Part shown: one piece after another, positions 26,321 to 36,569 of the stretch
Numbering within the stretch: position 1 is the first letter of the stretch
Layout: each line of letters starts with the position of its first letter
Assembly: GCA_043753895.1 (NCBI GenBank)
Contig: JAYUWK010000027.1
Location: 1-64,000 of the forward strand
Reading direction: 5' to 3'
From: WLMZ01 sp043753895
GTDB lineage: Bacteria > Actinomycetota > Acidimicrobiia > Acidimicrobiales > Ilumatobacteraceae
DNA: 64,000 bases
Made by a program: the position numbers and the translations under genes
Notes under the pieces: model-generated
What the model was told of the DNA's origin: nothing
What the model saw: only the letters and a program-made list of their open reading frames with translations
Database searches by the model: none

Positions 26321-28108
26321 GTGCTGAAGAAGATCCTGATCGCCAACCGTGGAGAGATCGCTGTCCGAGTCATTCGGGCAGCGCGAGAAATGGGAATCGC
26401 CACGGTGGCGGTGTACTCCGAACTCGATCGCAACGCGCTCCACGTGCGCCTCGCCGACGAGGCGTACGCCCTCGGTGGGCAGACCGCAGCCGAGAGCTAC
26501 CTCAACACCGCAGCCATCCTCGAAGCGATTCGCCTCAGCGGCGCCGATGGTGTGCACCCCGGCTACGGGTTCTTCAGCGAGAACCCCGACTTCAACCGGG
26601 CAATCTCGGAGATGGGCGTGGCCTTCATCGGACCGCCGCCCGCCGCGGTCGATGTCATGGGCGACAAGGTGAGCAGCCGCAAGGCCGCGCTCGAGGGCGG
26701 CGCGCCTATCGTGCCCGGCACCACCGAATTCGCGCAGGGTCCAGAGGAGATCGTCGAGTTCGGCAACTCGAACGGCTGGCCGGTTGCGGTCAAGGCAGCG
26801 TTCGGTGGTGGCGGTCGCGGCATGAAGGTGGTCCACGGTCCATCCGAGGTGGCGGCGGCCGTCGAGAGCGCCCAGCGCGAGGCCAAGGCGTATTTCGGTC
26901 GGGACGAGATCTACGTCGAGCGCTATCTCACCTGGCCACGCCATATCGAGGTGCAGTTGGTGGGCGACCAACACGGCAACGTGGTCTGGATCAGCACACG
27001 CGACTGTTCGGCCCAGCGCCGCCATCAGAAATTGGTCGAAGAGGCACCCGCCCCCGCGCTGCCCGACGGCGTCGAGGAAGCAATGGGCGAGGCCGCGATC
27101 AAGGTCGCCAAAGCCGTTGGCTACTACAACGCGGGGACCGTGGAGTTCATCTATCAGGACGGCGACTTCTTCTTCCTCGAGATGAACACCCGGCTACAGG
27201 TGGAGCATCCTGTCAGCGAAATGGTCACCGGTATCGATCTCGTCGAGTGGCAAATACGCGTCGCCAGCGGCGAAACCATTCCGATGACCCAGGCCGAGGT
27301 GACGGCGTCGCGTCACGGGCACAGCATCGAGATTCGAATCAACGCCGAGAATCCAGCCGGCGGTAAGTTTCTGCCGAGCCCCGGCTTGATCACCAAACTC
27401 GTCACGCCCGACGGCTTCGGCGTGCGCTTCGATGGCGGTTACGAATCCGGCGACGAGATCAGCCAGTACTACGACAACCTCATCGGCAAGCTCGTGGTGT
27501 GGGGCAAGGATCGTCCCACTGCCATCGCGCGCACCATTCGCGCGCTCGACGAGATGGTGGTTGAAGGTGTGGCCACCACGATCCCGGCCGATCTCGCGAT
27601 TTTGCGCCACCCCGACTTCCAGACGATGCAGCACAGCACCAAATGGGTCGAGGAAGTGCTCGACCTCAGCGCTGTCGGGGCCCCGAAAGCGCCAGTCGCC
27701 GAGCACGGCGACGACGTCGCACCGCTCGTGCAGCGCAACACCACGGTCGAGGTCAACGGCAAGCGCTTCGAGGTGAAGATGTGGGTGCCCGAGAGCCAGA
27801 CCGTTGTGGCCGCCGCCGCCGCCGCCGGTGGCGCGAGGCCAGCCAAGAAGCCAATGCGTTCGGCCAGCGCAGCAGCAGGCGCAGCTGGTGGCGGCAGTGG
27901 CAGCGTGACCGCGCCGATGCAGGGCACCATCGTGAAGGTGCTCGTCGCGGTCGGCGATCAGGTCGAGGTCGGCCAGTCGGTCGTGGTGCTCGAGGCGATG
28001 AAGATGGAGAACCAGATCGCCGCCGAGAAGGCCGGCACCGTCACGGAAATCAAGGTCACTGCCGGCGCCACGGTGGGCGCGGGCGACGTGGTCGTGGTCA
28101 TCGCCTGA
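26321..28108 (+). CDS. acetyl-/propionyl-CoA carboxylase alpha subunit (biotin carboxylase + BCCP)
   Basis: A 595-residue AccA3-type protein. The biotin carboxylase part (1 to about 450) has ILIANRGEIAVRVIRAA, GVHPGYGFFSENP, the ATP-grasp loop GGGGRGMKVV and EMNTRLQVEHPVSEM. After a Gly/Ala linker, the carrier domain has EAMKMENQI with the biotin-accepting Lys561. The partner carboxyltransferase is not in the window. With the mutase at 34928 it suggests propionyl-CoA carboxylation and conversion to succinyl-CoA, though acetyl-CoA carboxylase duty is likely shared. The start is GTG. Confidence 0.95.
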   Translation: MLKKILIANRGEIAVRVIRAAREMGIATVAVYSELDRNALHVRLADEAYALGGQTAAESYLNTAAILEAIRLSGADGVHPGYGFFSENPDFNRAISEMGVAFIGPPPAAVDVMGDKVSSRKAALEGGAPIVPGTTEFAQGPEEIVEFGNSNGWPVAVKAAFGGGGRGMKVVHGPSEVAAAVESAQREAKAYFGRDEIYVERYLTWPRHIEVQLVGDQHGNVVWISTRDCSAQRRHQKLVEEAPAPALPDGVEEAMGEAAIKVAKAVGYYNAGTVEFIYQDGDFFFLEMNTRLQVEHPVSEMVTGIDLVEWQIRVASGETIPMTQAEVTASRHGHSIEIRINAENPAGGKFLPSPGLITKLVTPDGFGVRFDGGYESGDEISQYYDNLIGKLVVWGKDRPTAIARTIRALDEMVVEGVATTIPADLAILRHPDFQTMQHSTKWVEEVLDLSAVGAPKAPVAEHGDDVAPLVQRNTTVEVNGKRFEVKMWVPESQTVVAAAAAAGGARPAKKPMRSASAAAGAAGGGSGSVTAPMQGTIVKVLVAVGDQVEVGQSVVVLEAMKMENQIAAEKAGTVTEIKVTAGATVGAGDVVVVIA

Positions 28109-28123
28109 GGCGAGGACCGAAGC

Positions 28124-28642
28124 TCACACCGAAGCGTTGAGCACCGAGGCGTTGAGCACCACGATGGTGCCGGCTGCTTTGTCGTGCCAACCCTGCTGAC
28201 GCTTGTCGAGCATTGCCGTGGCGTATACGGCGGTGCTCAAGATGAAGCCGATACCCGGCACAACCCCTGCAGCAAGGGGAACGAGGGCGCGCACGGCCGA
28301 TGACGACCACATCACCGGTCCGGAGGTATCGACGCGCACCGCCCGCGTGCCGAGAGCGAACTTGCCGATGGTGCGGCCGAAGACCGCGATCATGGTGCAT
28401 TCATAGGCAAAAGCAATGATTACAACGGCCACATTGAGACCGAACGCCTTCGATGTGAGGTCGGCGGTGCTGCGGATACCGAGCGCCAGCGCAACGACAA
28501 CGACAGGAATCAACACGACCATCTGATCCAACACCTGAGCGAGCGCGCGCCGCCAGATCGGTGCCAGCGTGACAGCTGTCGGGAGGCCCAACTCGGTGTT
28601 GCGTTGGGCCTTGTCAAACTCGGCTTGATTGAAGGGATGCAC
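28124..28642 (-). CDS. RDD family membrane protein
   Basis: A 172-residue membrane protein with the RDD pattern: WRRALAQVLDQMVV in helix 1 (a variant, with Gln in place of the first Asp), a second hydrophobic segment VVIIAFAYECTMI, then GRTIGKFALGTRAVRVD, and RQQGWHDKAAGTIVV at the end. RDD proteins have three helices and an uncertain role, some being linked to ion or metabolite handling. The C-terminus VLNASVLNASV comes from a 15-base tandem duplication. The start is GTG. It is convergent with the carboxylase gene and follows the flavoprotein gene by 11 bases. Confidence 0.85.
   Translation of the reverse strand: MHPFNQAEFDKAQRNTELGLPTAVTLAPIWRRALAQVLDQMVVLIPVVVVALALGIRSTADLTSKAFGLNVAVVIIAFAYECTMIAVFGRTIGKFALGTRAVRVDTSGPVMWSSSAVRALVPLAAGVVPGIGFILSTAVYATAMLDKRQQGWHDKAAGTIVVLNASVLNASV
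28127..28156. repeat. 15-bp tandem duplication at the end of the RDD gene
   Basis: Two adjacent 15-base units (28127-28141 and 28142-28156) differing at one base; they encode the doubled LNASV at the RDD protein's C-terminus. Confidence 0.9.
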
Positions 28643-28653
28643 TCAGCGACCAA

Positions 28654-30012
28654 TCATTCAGCAGCTTCGGCAAGCGCCTCGGAAAGCGCCGGATGAACCA
28701 GCAGACTCTCGACGATGTCGCTCACCTTCAGGTTGGCGGTCACCGCGATCGCAATGACGCTGATCAACTCAGCGGCATGACGCCCGACGATCGAACCGCC
28801 CAGCACCACACCGGTTGCTGGGTCGGAGAGAATCTTCACGAAGCCTCGTGAATCGTTGTTGATCAGCGCCTTTGGGTTGGCGCTGAACGGCACCTTGGTG
28901 ACGCGGATTTTGCGGCCTTCGGCGAATGCCTCGGCCTCGGCCAAGCCCACGTCGGCGATCTCGGGCTCGGTGAAGATGGCCGAAGCCGCCTTGTCGTAGT
29001 CGAGGTGGCGGTGCGCCACCTTCTGCAGGCCCATCACGTGCTCGGCGACCTTGCGTCCCTGCATGCTCGCCACCGACGACAACGGCAACTTGCCGCTCAC
29101 GTCGCCCGCAGCGTAGATGTGCGCCACGTTGCTCTGGCAGTGACGATTGATGGTGACGTAGCCGCGGTTCATCTGTACCCCAGCCGCTTCGAGGCCGAGT
29201 TCGTTGGTGTTCGGCACCGACCCGATAGCCAACACGGCATGCGAGGTGTGCACCACGCGGCCGTCATCGCAGTTGACCACGACCTCGTCGCCAGCACGCT
29301 CAATGGATGTCGCCCGTGCACCCTTCAACAGCCGCACGCCGCGGCGCAAGAAGTCGTCCTCCAACACCGCCGCGACTTCGGGGTCCTTGCTCGGCAACAC
29401 CTGCTGGCGGCTCACCACGAGCGTGACATCGGAACCGAACGACGAGAACATGTGCACGAACTCGACGCCCGTCACACCAGAACCGATGACGGTGATGCTC
29501 GTCGGCAAGACCTTGGGCGGATAGCAGTGACGGGTGGTCAGGATGCGCTCTCCATCGGGCTCGCACCAGTCAGGAATTCGGGGCCGCGAACCGGTTGCCA
29601 CCAGTACAGCATCGGCTTCGAGCAGTTCGACTCCGGCATCGGTGACGACCTCGATCTGGCGCGGTCCGAGGAACCGTGCGGATCCCATCAACATCCGCAC
29701 ACCCTGGCTTTCGAGCAAGCGGATCGTGTTGCGCTGCAACCGACCCTTGATGTCGTCGATGCGGCCCTCGAGCGCAGCGATGTCCACCTCGGCCTCCTGC
29801 TGCTCGAGACCCATGCCCTGAATGCGTTTGGTGAAGCTCATTGCGCCACCAGTCGAGATCATTGCTTTCGATGGGATGCAATCCCACAGGTGCGCCGCGC
29901 CGCCGATGACATCGCGTTCGACCAAGGTCACATGCGCGCCGAGTCGGGCGGCGTAGGTGGCCGCCGTATTACCGGCCGGGCCACCACCGATGATCACAAA
30001 TCGAGTCGACAC
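28654..30012 (-). CDS. class-I pyridine nucleotide-disulfide oxidoreductase-like flavoprotein with one redox Cys
   Basis: A 452-residue FAD protein related to dihydrolipoamide dehydrogenase. It has the FAD motif GGGPAG (9-14), a second NAD motif GSGVTGVEF, the AAGDVSG FAD-binding segment and the C-terminal HPALSEAL with the His/Glu pair. In the active-site segment GGAAHLWDCIPSK only Cys45 remains; the first Cys of the usual pair is Ala40. It is therefore unlikely to reduce lipoamide; NAD(P)H:quinone reductase or transhydrogenase-like activity is more likely, as for mycobacterial LpdA-type proteins. The start is uncertain: GTG at 30012 gives the normal N-terminus, and an upstream start at 30078 is possible. 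Confidence 0.85.
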   Translation of the reverse strand: MSTRFVIIGGGPAGNTAATYAARLGAHVTLVERDVIGGAAHLWDCIPSKAMISTGGAMSFTKRIQGMGLEQQEAEVDIAALEGRIDDIKGRLQRNTIRLLESQGVRMLMGSARFLGPRQIEVVTDAGVELLEADAVLVATGSRPRIPDWCEPDGERILTTRHCYPPKVLPTSITVIGSGVTGVEFVHMFSSFGSDVTLVVSRQQVLPSKDPEVAAVLEDDFLRRGVRLLKGARATSIERAGDEVVVNCDDGRVVHTSHAVLAIGSVPNTNELGLEAAGVQMNRGYVTINRHCQSNVAHIYAAGDVSGKLPLSSVASMQGRKVAEHVMGLQKVAHRHLDYDKAASAIFTEPEIADVGLAEAEAFAEGRKIRVTKVPFSANPKALINNDSRGFVKILSDPATGVVLGGSIVGRHAAELISVIAIAVTANLKVSDIVESLLVHPALSEALAEAAE

Positions 30013-30081
30013 AGTCGGTGAGGTTACCTGCCAGAAAAATTGTTGATCGACAATCCGGGGCTGATCGACGCGCACCACCGT

Positions 30082-31425
30082 TCAGTCGTTGACACCCCAA
30101 CCGTCGTTCTGGAACAACGTCGCGCGGACGTTCATACCGGCCGGGGGCACCACCCCATCGCCGGAGGTACTGTTCGTGCTCAGTGCAGCGGGCAGGTTCG
30201 GACAATATCTCGACGGGTACTGGTATTGATCGCGTCGCTGGCCGACCCATTCGAAGTGCATGCCGTCGGAGGTGAGGAAGTTGCCGCCCCAGGCGTAGTT
30301 GTGCTTGCGGAAAATGCGCACGACACGGCAGTCCATCTGCGGTACGGAGCCCTCCGCGTTGGTGGCGGTGTTCGTGTCGAGAGGTTGACCCCATGAGTGC
30401 CGTGACAGATAACCGAGGTTGCCGGTGACGCGGTTGAACCGCGGGTAATAGCAGCCGCCGTCAGTGTTGGCGTTGATGGTGTCGATCGCTCCGGCCAGGC
30501 CGGTGTCGACGACTTCCTGCAGTGCGGCACGGAGATCGGCCTGCACGGTGACGTTGCAGCGCGCACGGATACCCGTGGGATACAACTCGCGGCTGGCCGG
30601 AATATAGATGGCCTCCCACGTGGGGGTGACGTCGGCTTCGATACCGTTTAAGCGCACTTTGTAGGCAAACTCGCCCAACAATGCCTTGGTCTTGGCCATA
30701 CTGATGGTCTGGTCAGGGTCGAAGGCATCCCAGCTGCGCCGAATGCGTGTGCCGCTGCGTGGTTCCAAGCCCTGACCTGCCAGGGCCGCATCGAGGCCGC
30801 TCCGCGAGGGGAAGCCCCAGATGATGATGCTCGTCACGTTGACGATTCCGAGCAGATCGCCACCGGAAGGCGAGATGAGTAACTCAACGCCACCGATCAG
30901 CGCATCGTCGGCGATCATGCCGATCGCAAAGGTGACCGTGGACCCGCTCGAGGATTCTACGTCGATGGTGTCACCAACCTGTGCGCCGCGTATTTGCGCC
31001 GTGGTGGCCCCCATGACGAGTTGGCCGGAAGCCAACACGGCAGCAACATTGCGGCCCATCAGTGGCGCGACGGCCGATGTGGGCAGCACCGTGACGCTCA
31101 TCGGGAAGTGGTAACCCGCGATCTCGGGTTGTTGCACGACGGTTGCGCCGCGCATGACCCGGTCCATCGGCACGCTGGCTCCGCGTGACACGGCCCACGC
31201 ACCGCCGCCGATGGACGCTGCCGCGGTCGTTCGTGCGTACACGTCGAGCGACATCACACTCGTTTGGTACACCGACACCACATCGGTGGCAGTGAGCAGC
31301 GACTGTGCCGGTGCAGCGCCCAACACCACCGACGAGATGCTGTCCATGGGGGCAGCGGCCTGCGTGAAGGACAACGCCGTGACCGAGATGAGGCCGGTCA
31401 CCAGAACTCCAACGACTCGTCTCAT
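30082..31425 (-). CDS. secreted M15-type peptidase (VanY-like) with long N-terminal region
   Basis: A 447-residue exported protein with a signal peptide (MRRVVGVLVTG, cleaved near TQAAA). The C-terminal quarter matches metallo-carboxypeptidases of family M15: SRHSWGQPLDTN (zinc ligands His343 and Asp350) and DGMHFEW (His390), which in relatives cut D-Ala-D-Ala or endolysin substrates in peptidoglycan. The first 300 residues are beta-rich and unassigned; they may bind the wall. The ATG at 31425 is chosen because the signal peptide follows directly. Confidence 0.85.
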   Translation of the reverse strand: MRRVVGVLVTGLISVTALSFTQAAAPMDSISSVVLGAAPAQSLLTATDVVSVYQTSVMSLDVYARTTAAASIGGGAWAVSRGASVPMDRVMRGATVVQQPEIAGYHFPMSVTVLPTSAVAPLMGRNVAAVLASGQLVMGATTAQIRGAQVGDTIDVESSSGSTVTFAIGMIADDALIGGVELLISPSGGDLLGIVNVTSIIIWGFPSRSGLDAALAGQGLEPRSGTRIRRSWDAFDPDQTISMAKTKALLGEFAYKVRLNGIEADVTPTWEAIYIPASRELYPTGIRARCNVTVQADLRAALQEVVDTGLAGAIDTINANTDGGCYYPRFNRVTGNLGYLSRHSWGQPLDTNTATNAEGSVPQMDCRVVRIFRKHNYAWGGNFLTSDGMHFEWVGQRRDQYQYPSRYCPNLPAALSTNSTSGDGVVPPAGMNVRATLFQNDGWGVND

Positions 31426-31519
31426 AGTGAGCGAGCCTACGCCACGCCCCTGCGACCGCTGCAGCGGCACCGGAATTGGCACACGTTCGTCAGGCCCGAG
31501 CAGGTACCGTTGGAATCCT

Positions 31520-33049
31520 GTGACCGACGAACCCGACGCCTCTCTCGAACCCGATACCGACCTGCTCAGCGGCAGTGGTCTGGTCGCCGAGAAGGCCAAG
31601 CGTCTGGCCAAGCTCGATGCCCTCCGCATAGCGGGTGACGAACCGTATCCCTATCGGTTCGACCGGTCGCACACGCTTGGTGAGATCCGTGCTGCGCACG
31701 GTGCAATCGAGGCAGGCACCGAGACAGACGCCAATGTGGCCGTTGCCGGCCGGATGATGCTCAAGCGCGAACAGGGCAAGCTGATCTTTGCAACCCTGCG
31801 CGATCGCACCGACGAGATCCAGTTGTTCATCTCCAAAGCTGTCGTGGGCGACGACGCATTTGCTGCCATCGCCGAGTTGGACCTGGGCGACTGGGTTGGG
31901 GTCGACGGACTCGTGATGGCAACCCGAAAGGGCGAACTCAGCGTGAAGGTCGAACGACTGCAGTTGTTATCGAAGGCAATCCGCCCGATGCCCGACAAGT
32001 GGAAGGGCCTCACCGACACCGACACGCGTTACCGCCAGCGCTACGCCGACCTCATCGTGAACGAAGAAGCGCGCCGCGCCTTCCAGGTTCGCCACGAGGT
32101 CATCGCGAGCTTCCGTCGCACGTTGCAGGGCCATGGCTACATCGAGGTCGAGACACCTATGTTGCACATGGAGGCAGGCGGCGCACACGCACGCCCCTTT
32201 GTGACCCACCACAACACACTCGACATGACGCTCTATCTACGCATCGCGCTCGAGCTGCACCTCAAGCGGCTCATCGTGGGCGGTATGGAGCGCGTGTTCG
32301 AAATCGGGCGGGTCTTTCGCAACGAGGGCATCAGCACGCGGCACAACCCAGAGTTCACGATGATGGAGTCGTATCAGGCATTCGCCGACTGCAGCGACGT
32401 CATTGCGCTCACCGAAGAGCTCATCGTCACCGCAGCCCGCGACGCCATCGGCACCACGGTGGTCACCATCGACGGCGAAGAGGTCGACCTCGCCGAGCCG
32501 TGGCGCCAGGCCCGCATGATCGATCTCGTCGAAGAAGCCATCGGGGTTGCCGTGCATCCATCGCAACCGATCGAGCAACTGCGTGCGCTCGCCGCGCAAC
32601 ACGGCGTCACCTGTGCGCAGCGTTGGGGAACGGGCAAGATCATCGAGGAACTGTTCGAGGCAACCTCCGAGCAGAAGCTGGTCCGGCCCACGTTCGTCAC
32701 CGGACATCCTGTCGAGATCAGTCCGCTCGCTCGCGCTGATCGTAATGACCCATTTCTCACCGAACGCTTCGAGCTGTTCGTGGGAAGGCGCGAGTTGGCC
32801 AATGGCTATACCGAGCTCAACGACCCTGTCGAACAGCGACTCCGTTTCGAGGACGAACAGTCGGCCAAGGACGCCGGCGACGACGAGGCAACCGGTGTCG
32901 ACGAGGACTTCATCCGTGCCCTCGAATACGGCCTACCCCCCACTGGTGGATTGGGCGTCGGCATGGACCGCGTCATCATGCTGCTCAGCGGTGTTCACTC
33001 GATCAAAGAGATCATCCTGTTCCCCACACTTCGCCCCGAGGTTTTCTGA
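31520..33049 (+). CDS. lysS: lysyl-tRNA synthetase, class II
   Basis: A 509-residue class II synthetase: an OB-fold anticodon-binding domain (about 60-165, with KLIFATLRD), then motif 1 around QGHGYIEVETPML, motif 2 with GRVFRNEGISTRHNPEFTM, and motif 3 at GLGVGMDRVIMLLS near the C-terminus. It charges tRNA-Lys. The GTG at 31520 is chosen because the frame upstream, which stays open, overlaps the divergent M15 peptidase gene. dapD, an enzyme of lysine and diaminopimelate synthesis, follows one base after the stop, so the two lysine-related genes form one unit. Confidence 0.95.
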   Translation: MTDEPDASLEPDTDLLSGSGLVAEKAKRLAKLDALRIAGDEPYPYRFDRSHTLGEIRAAHGAIEAGTETDANVAVAGRMMLKREQGKLIFATLRDRTDEIQLFISKAVVGDDAFAAIAELDLGDWVGVDGLVMATRKGELSVKVERLQLLSKAIRPMPDKWKGLTDTDTRYRQRYADLIVNEEARRAFQVRHEVIASFRRTLQGHGYIEVETPMLHMEAGGAHARPFVTHHNTLDMTLYLRIALELHLKRLIVGGMERVFEIGRVFRNEGISTRHNPEFTMMESYQAFADCSDVIALTEELIVTAARDAIGTTVVTIDGEEVDLAEPWRQARMIDLVEEAIGVAVHPSQPIEQLRALAAQHGVTCAQRWGTGKIIEELFEATSEQKLVRPTFVTGHPVEISPLARADRNDPFLTERFELFVGRRELANGYTELNDPVEQRLRFEDEQSAKDAGDDEATGVDEDFIRALEYGLPPTGGLGVGMDRVIMLLSGVHSIKEIILFPTLRPEVF

Positions 33050-33050
33050 C

Positions 33051-33971
33051 ATGACACACGCATGGGGTCGCGGCGTCGCGACCATCGCTGCTGATGGATC
33101 AACGCTCGATACTTGGTATCGACATCTGGGCCTCGAACAAGCACCGAATCCCGGCATTGCCGACGACCGCGCCGCGATGTACCGCAAGGACACGCTGCGC
33201 GATGTCGAGACCGTTGGTATCGACATCGAGATCGACCTCGACGCTGCGCCCGATAGCGCATCCGACGTGTACTTGCGTTTGCACCTTCTTTCCCACCGGA
33301 TGATGAAGCCACGCACCATCAACCTCGACGGCGCGTTCGGGCTCCTCACGAACGTCGCATGGACGAACCTCGGCCCGTGCGCGATCGCCACCATCGACGA
33401 TGTGCGCATCCGCATGCGTACGAGCGGGCAGATCTTGACGGTGCACGGCATCGACAAGTTCCCGCGCATGACCGACTACGTGGTGCCGTCGGGGGTGCGC
33501 ATCGCCGACGCCGATCGCGTCCGACTCGGCGCGCACTTGGCCGAGGGCACCACCGTGATGCACGAGGGCTTCGTCAACTTCAACGCCGGCACCCTGGGCA
33601 CCTCGATGGTCGAGGGCCGAATCTCTGCGGGCGTGATCGTGGGCGACGGCAGCGACATCGGTGGCGGCGCCTCGATCATCGGCACGCTTTCGGGTGGCGG
33701 CACCGAGGTGGTATCCATCGGCGAGCGTTGCCTGCTGGGCGCCGAGGCGGGCATCGGCATCAGCCTCGGCGACGAATGCGTCGTGGAGGCCGGCCTCTAC
33801 GTCACCGCCGGCACGCTGGTGAAGCTGCCCGACGGAACCGTCGTCAAGGCCCGCCAACTCAGTGGCTCGGGCGGACTGCTCTATCGCCGCAATAGCCAGT
33901 CGGGTGCCGTTGAGGCAATCCCTCGTTCGGTGAAGTGGGACGGCCTCAACCACGAACTCCACAAGAACTGA
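33051..33971 (+). CDS. dapD: tetrahydrodipicolinate N-succinyltransferase, actinobacterial type
   Basis: A 306-residue DapD of the actinobacterial type. The N-terminal half is specific to that group (KDTLRDVETV, PRTINLDGAFGLLTNVAW); the C-terminal half is a left-handed beta-helix (EGTTVMHEGFVNFNAGTLG, VEGRISAGVIVGDGSDIGGG, GTLSGGG). It makes N-succinyl-2-amino-6-ketopimelate in the diaminopimelate/lysine route, needed for peptidoglycan. It begins one base after lysS ends. Confidence 0.95.
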   Translation: MTHAWGRGVATIAADGSTLDTWYRHLGLEQAPNPGIADDRAAMYRKDTLRDVETVGIDIEIDLDAAPDSASDVYLRLHLLSHRMMKPRTINLDGAFGLLTNVAWTNLGPCAIATIDDVRIRMRTSGQILTVHGIDKFPRMTDYVVPSGVRIADADRVRLGAHLAEGTTVMHEGFVNFNAGTLGTSMVEGRISAGVIVGDGSDIGGGASIIGTLSGGGTEVVSIGERCLLGAEAGIGISLGDECVVEAGLYVTAGTLVKLPDGTVVKARQLSGSGGLLYRRNSQSGAVEAIPRSVKWDGLNHELHKN

Positions 33972-34050
33972 CGCTCGCTCGGCTGCTCGGGCGCGTCACG
34001 CGCCAACACATGGCGCGCAGCGCACCCAAGCGAGCTGATGGGGGGCGTCA
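33969..34050. terminator. bidirectional terminator-like inverted repeat
   Basis: TGACGC (33969-33974) and GCTCGCT (33973-33979) can pair with GCGTCA (34045-34050) and AGCGAGC (34029-34035). An inner perfect hairpin GGCGCG-TCA-CGCGCC lies at 33990-34004. The structure covers both stop codons of the convergent dapD and lipoprotein genes. No U-tract follows. Confidence 0.55.
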
Positions 34051-34692
34051 GAGTCGGGCGTACTGGTCTGCGGCGATCTGCTGAGCGACCTTTTCCGATG
34101 ATGCAACCGAAGGGTCGACGACGTGGATCTGCACCATGTAGACGCCCTTGGTGAAGAAGACTGCGGCACCCTTGTAGGTGGTGCCGGTGGCGCTGAGTCC
34201 AACGGCATCGGGAACACCGGTGATCGGGAACGCCTTCGACTGGATCGTGGAGTCCGCGCGAATGCGGTCGAGGCCATCGGTGTTGAACGAGACGGCGCCG
34301 TCGGGGGTCTTGAACTGGTAGATGAACACCACGATCTCGTGCCCGGAATCGCGCTGCCACAGGCGCTGGTAGCCGCGCACGAACCCAGCGTTGATCAGTC
34401 TCGCCTTGGCGTCGGTGCGGCCATCGTCGCTGGCGGCCTTCGCGATATCAGAAGCGCCCGTGTCACCGACATCGTCGGGCTCACGCGAATAGCCAGGCGG
34501 CACCGACGTGATCAGCAACGACTCGAGCGAATCAGCCGTTGCCGCCTCGCTGTTCGGCGACGAACTGCTGGTGCTCGACGCCTCGGTGACGATCGAGTCA
34601 TATGGCGTCGTCGTCGCATTGCTTGAGCACGCGCCGACGAGGGCCGCCACGGCCACCAGCGTGGCACCAAACAGAACAGATGATCCCCGCAT
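34048..34692 (-). CDS. putative lipoprotein of unknown function
   Basis: A 214-residue lipoprotein: signal sequence with lipobox LVGAC (lipidated Cys22), a Ser/Thr-rich spacer, then a mixed alpha/beta domain (SLLITSVPPGYSREPDD, ARLINAGFVRGYQRLW, KGAAVFFTKGVYMVQIHVV). I do not recognise the family. A strong ribosome-binding site (GGAGGT) lies four bases before the ATG, and a 29-base tandem duplication lies in the promoter region. It would sit on the outer face of the cytoplasmic membrane. Confidence 0.75.
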   Translation of the reverse strand: MRGSSVLFGATLVAVAALVGACSSNATTTPYDSIVTEASSTSSSSPNSEAATADSLESLLITSVPPGYSREPDDVGDTGASDIAKAASDDGRTDAKARLINAGFVRGYQRLWQRDSGHEIVVFIYQFKTPDGAVSFNTDGLDRIRADSTIQSKAFPITGVPDAVGLSATGTTYKGAAVFFTKGVYMVQIHVVDPSVASSEKVAQQIAADQYARL

Positions 34693-34700
34693 CAGACCTC

Positions 34701-34758
34701 CGACCGATTGTGGTTGGGCGATGCTGCATCGACCGATTGTGTTTTGGCGACTCTACAT
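34701..34758 (-). repeat. 29-bp tandem duplication upstream of the lipoprotein gene
   Basis: Two adjacent 29-base units (34701-34729, 34730-34758) share CGACCGATTGTG and most of the rest. On the minus strand each contains CACAAT, a weak -10-like hexamer, within 70 bases of the ATG at 34692, so the duplication may have doubled a regulatory site. Confidence 0.75.
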
Positions 34759-34893
34759 CGGCCGGCGGACCACCCGCTCCACCGCTCACCCGCTCAGGCG
34801 GGCACCTTGGTGAATGCTCAGCGCACCGTAGACGTGCGGATAGCATTCACGGAGCCAATCCGGGGGTCGACCGTCGTGGTTTCTCACCGCGCG

Positions 34894-34920
34894 CCGGCGG
34901 CGGCGGCGGCGGCGGCGGCG
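34894..34920. repeat. GGC trinucleotide repeat
   Basis: A run of about eight consecutive GGC/CGG triplets just after the end of the mutase gene, in the 235-base stretch (34693-34927) that also holds the 29-bp duplication and otherwise shows no gene. It could form stable RNA structure. Confidence 0.85.
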
Positions 34921-34927
34921 AACACGC

Positions 34928-36508
<1,581 letters not shown>

Positions 36509-36569
36509 GACAGCGAGCGTACGACGCTGCGGCAGCCGTCGCCTAGCCGGGTCACACGGGCGAGTACAA

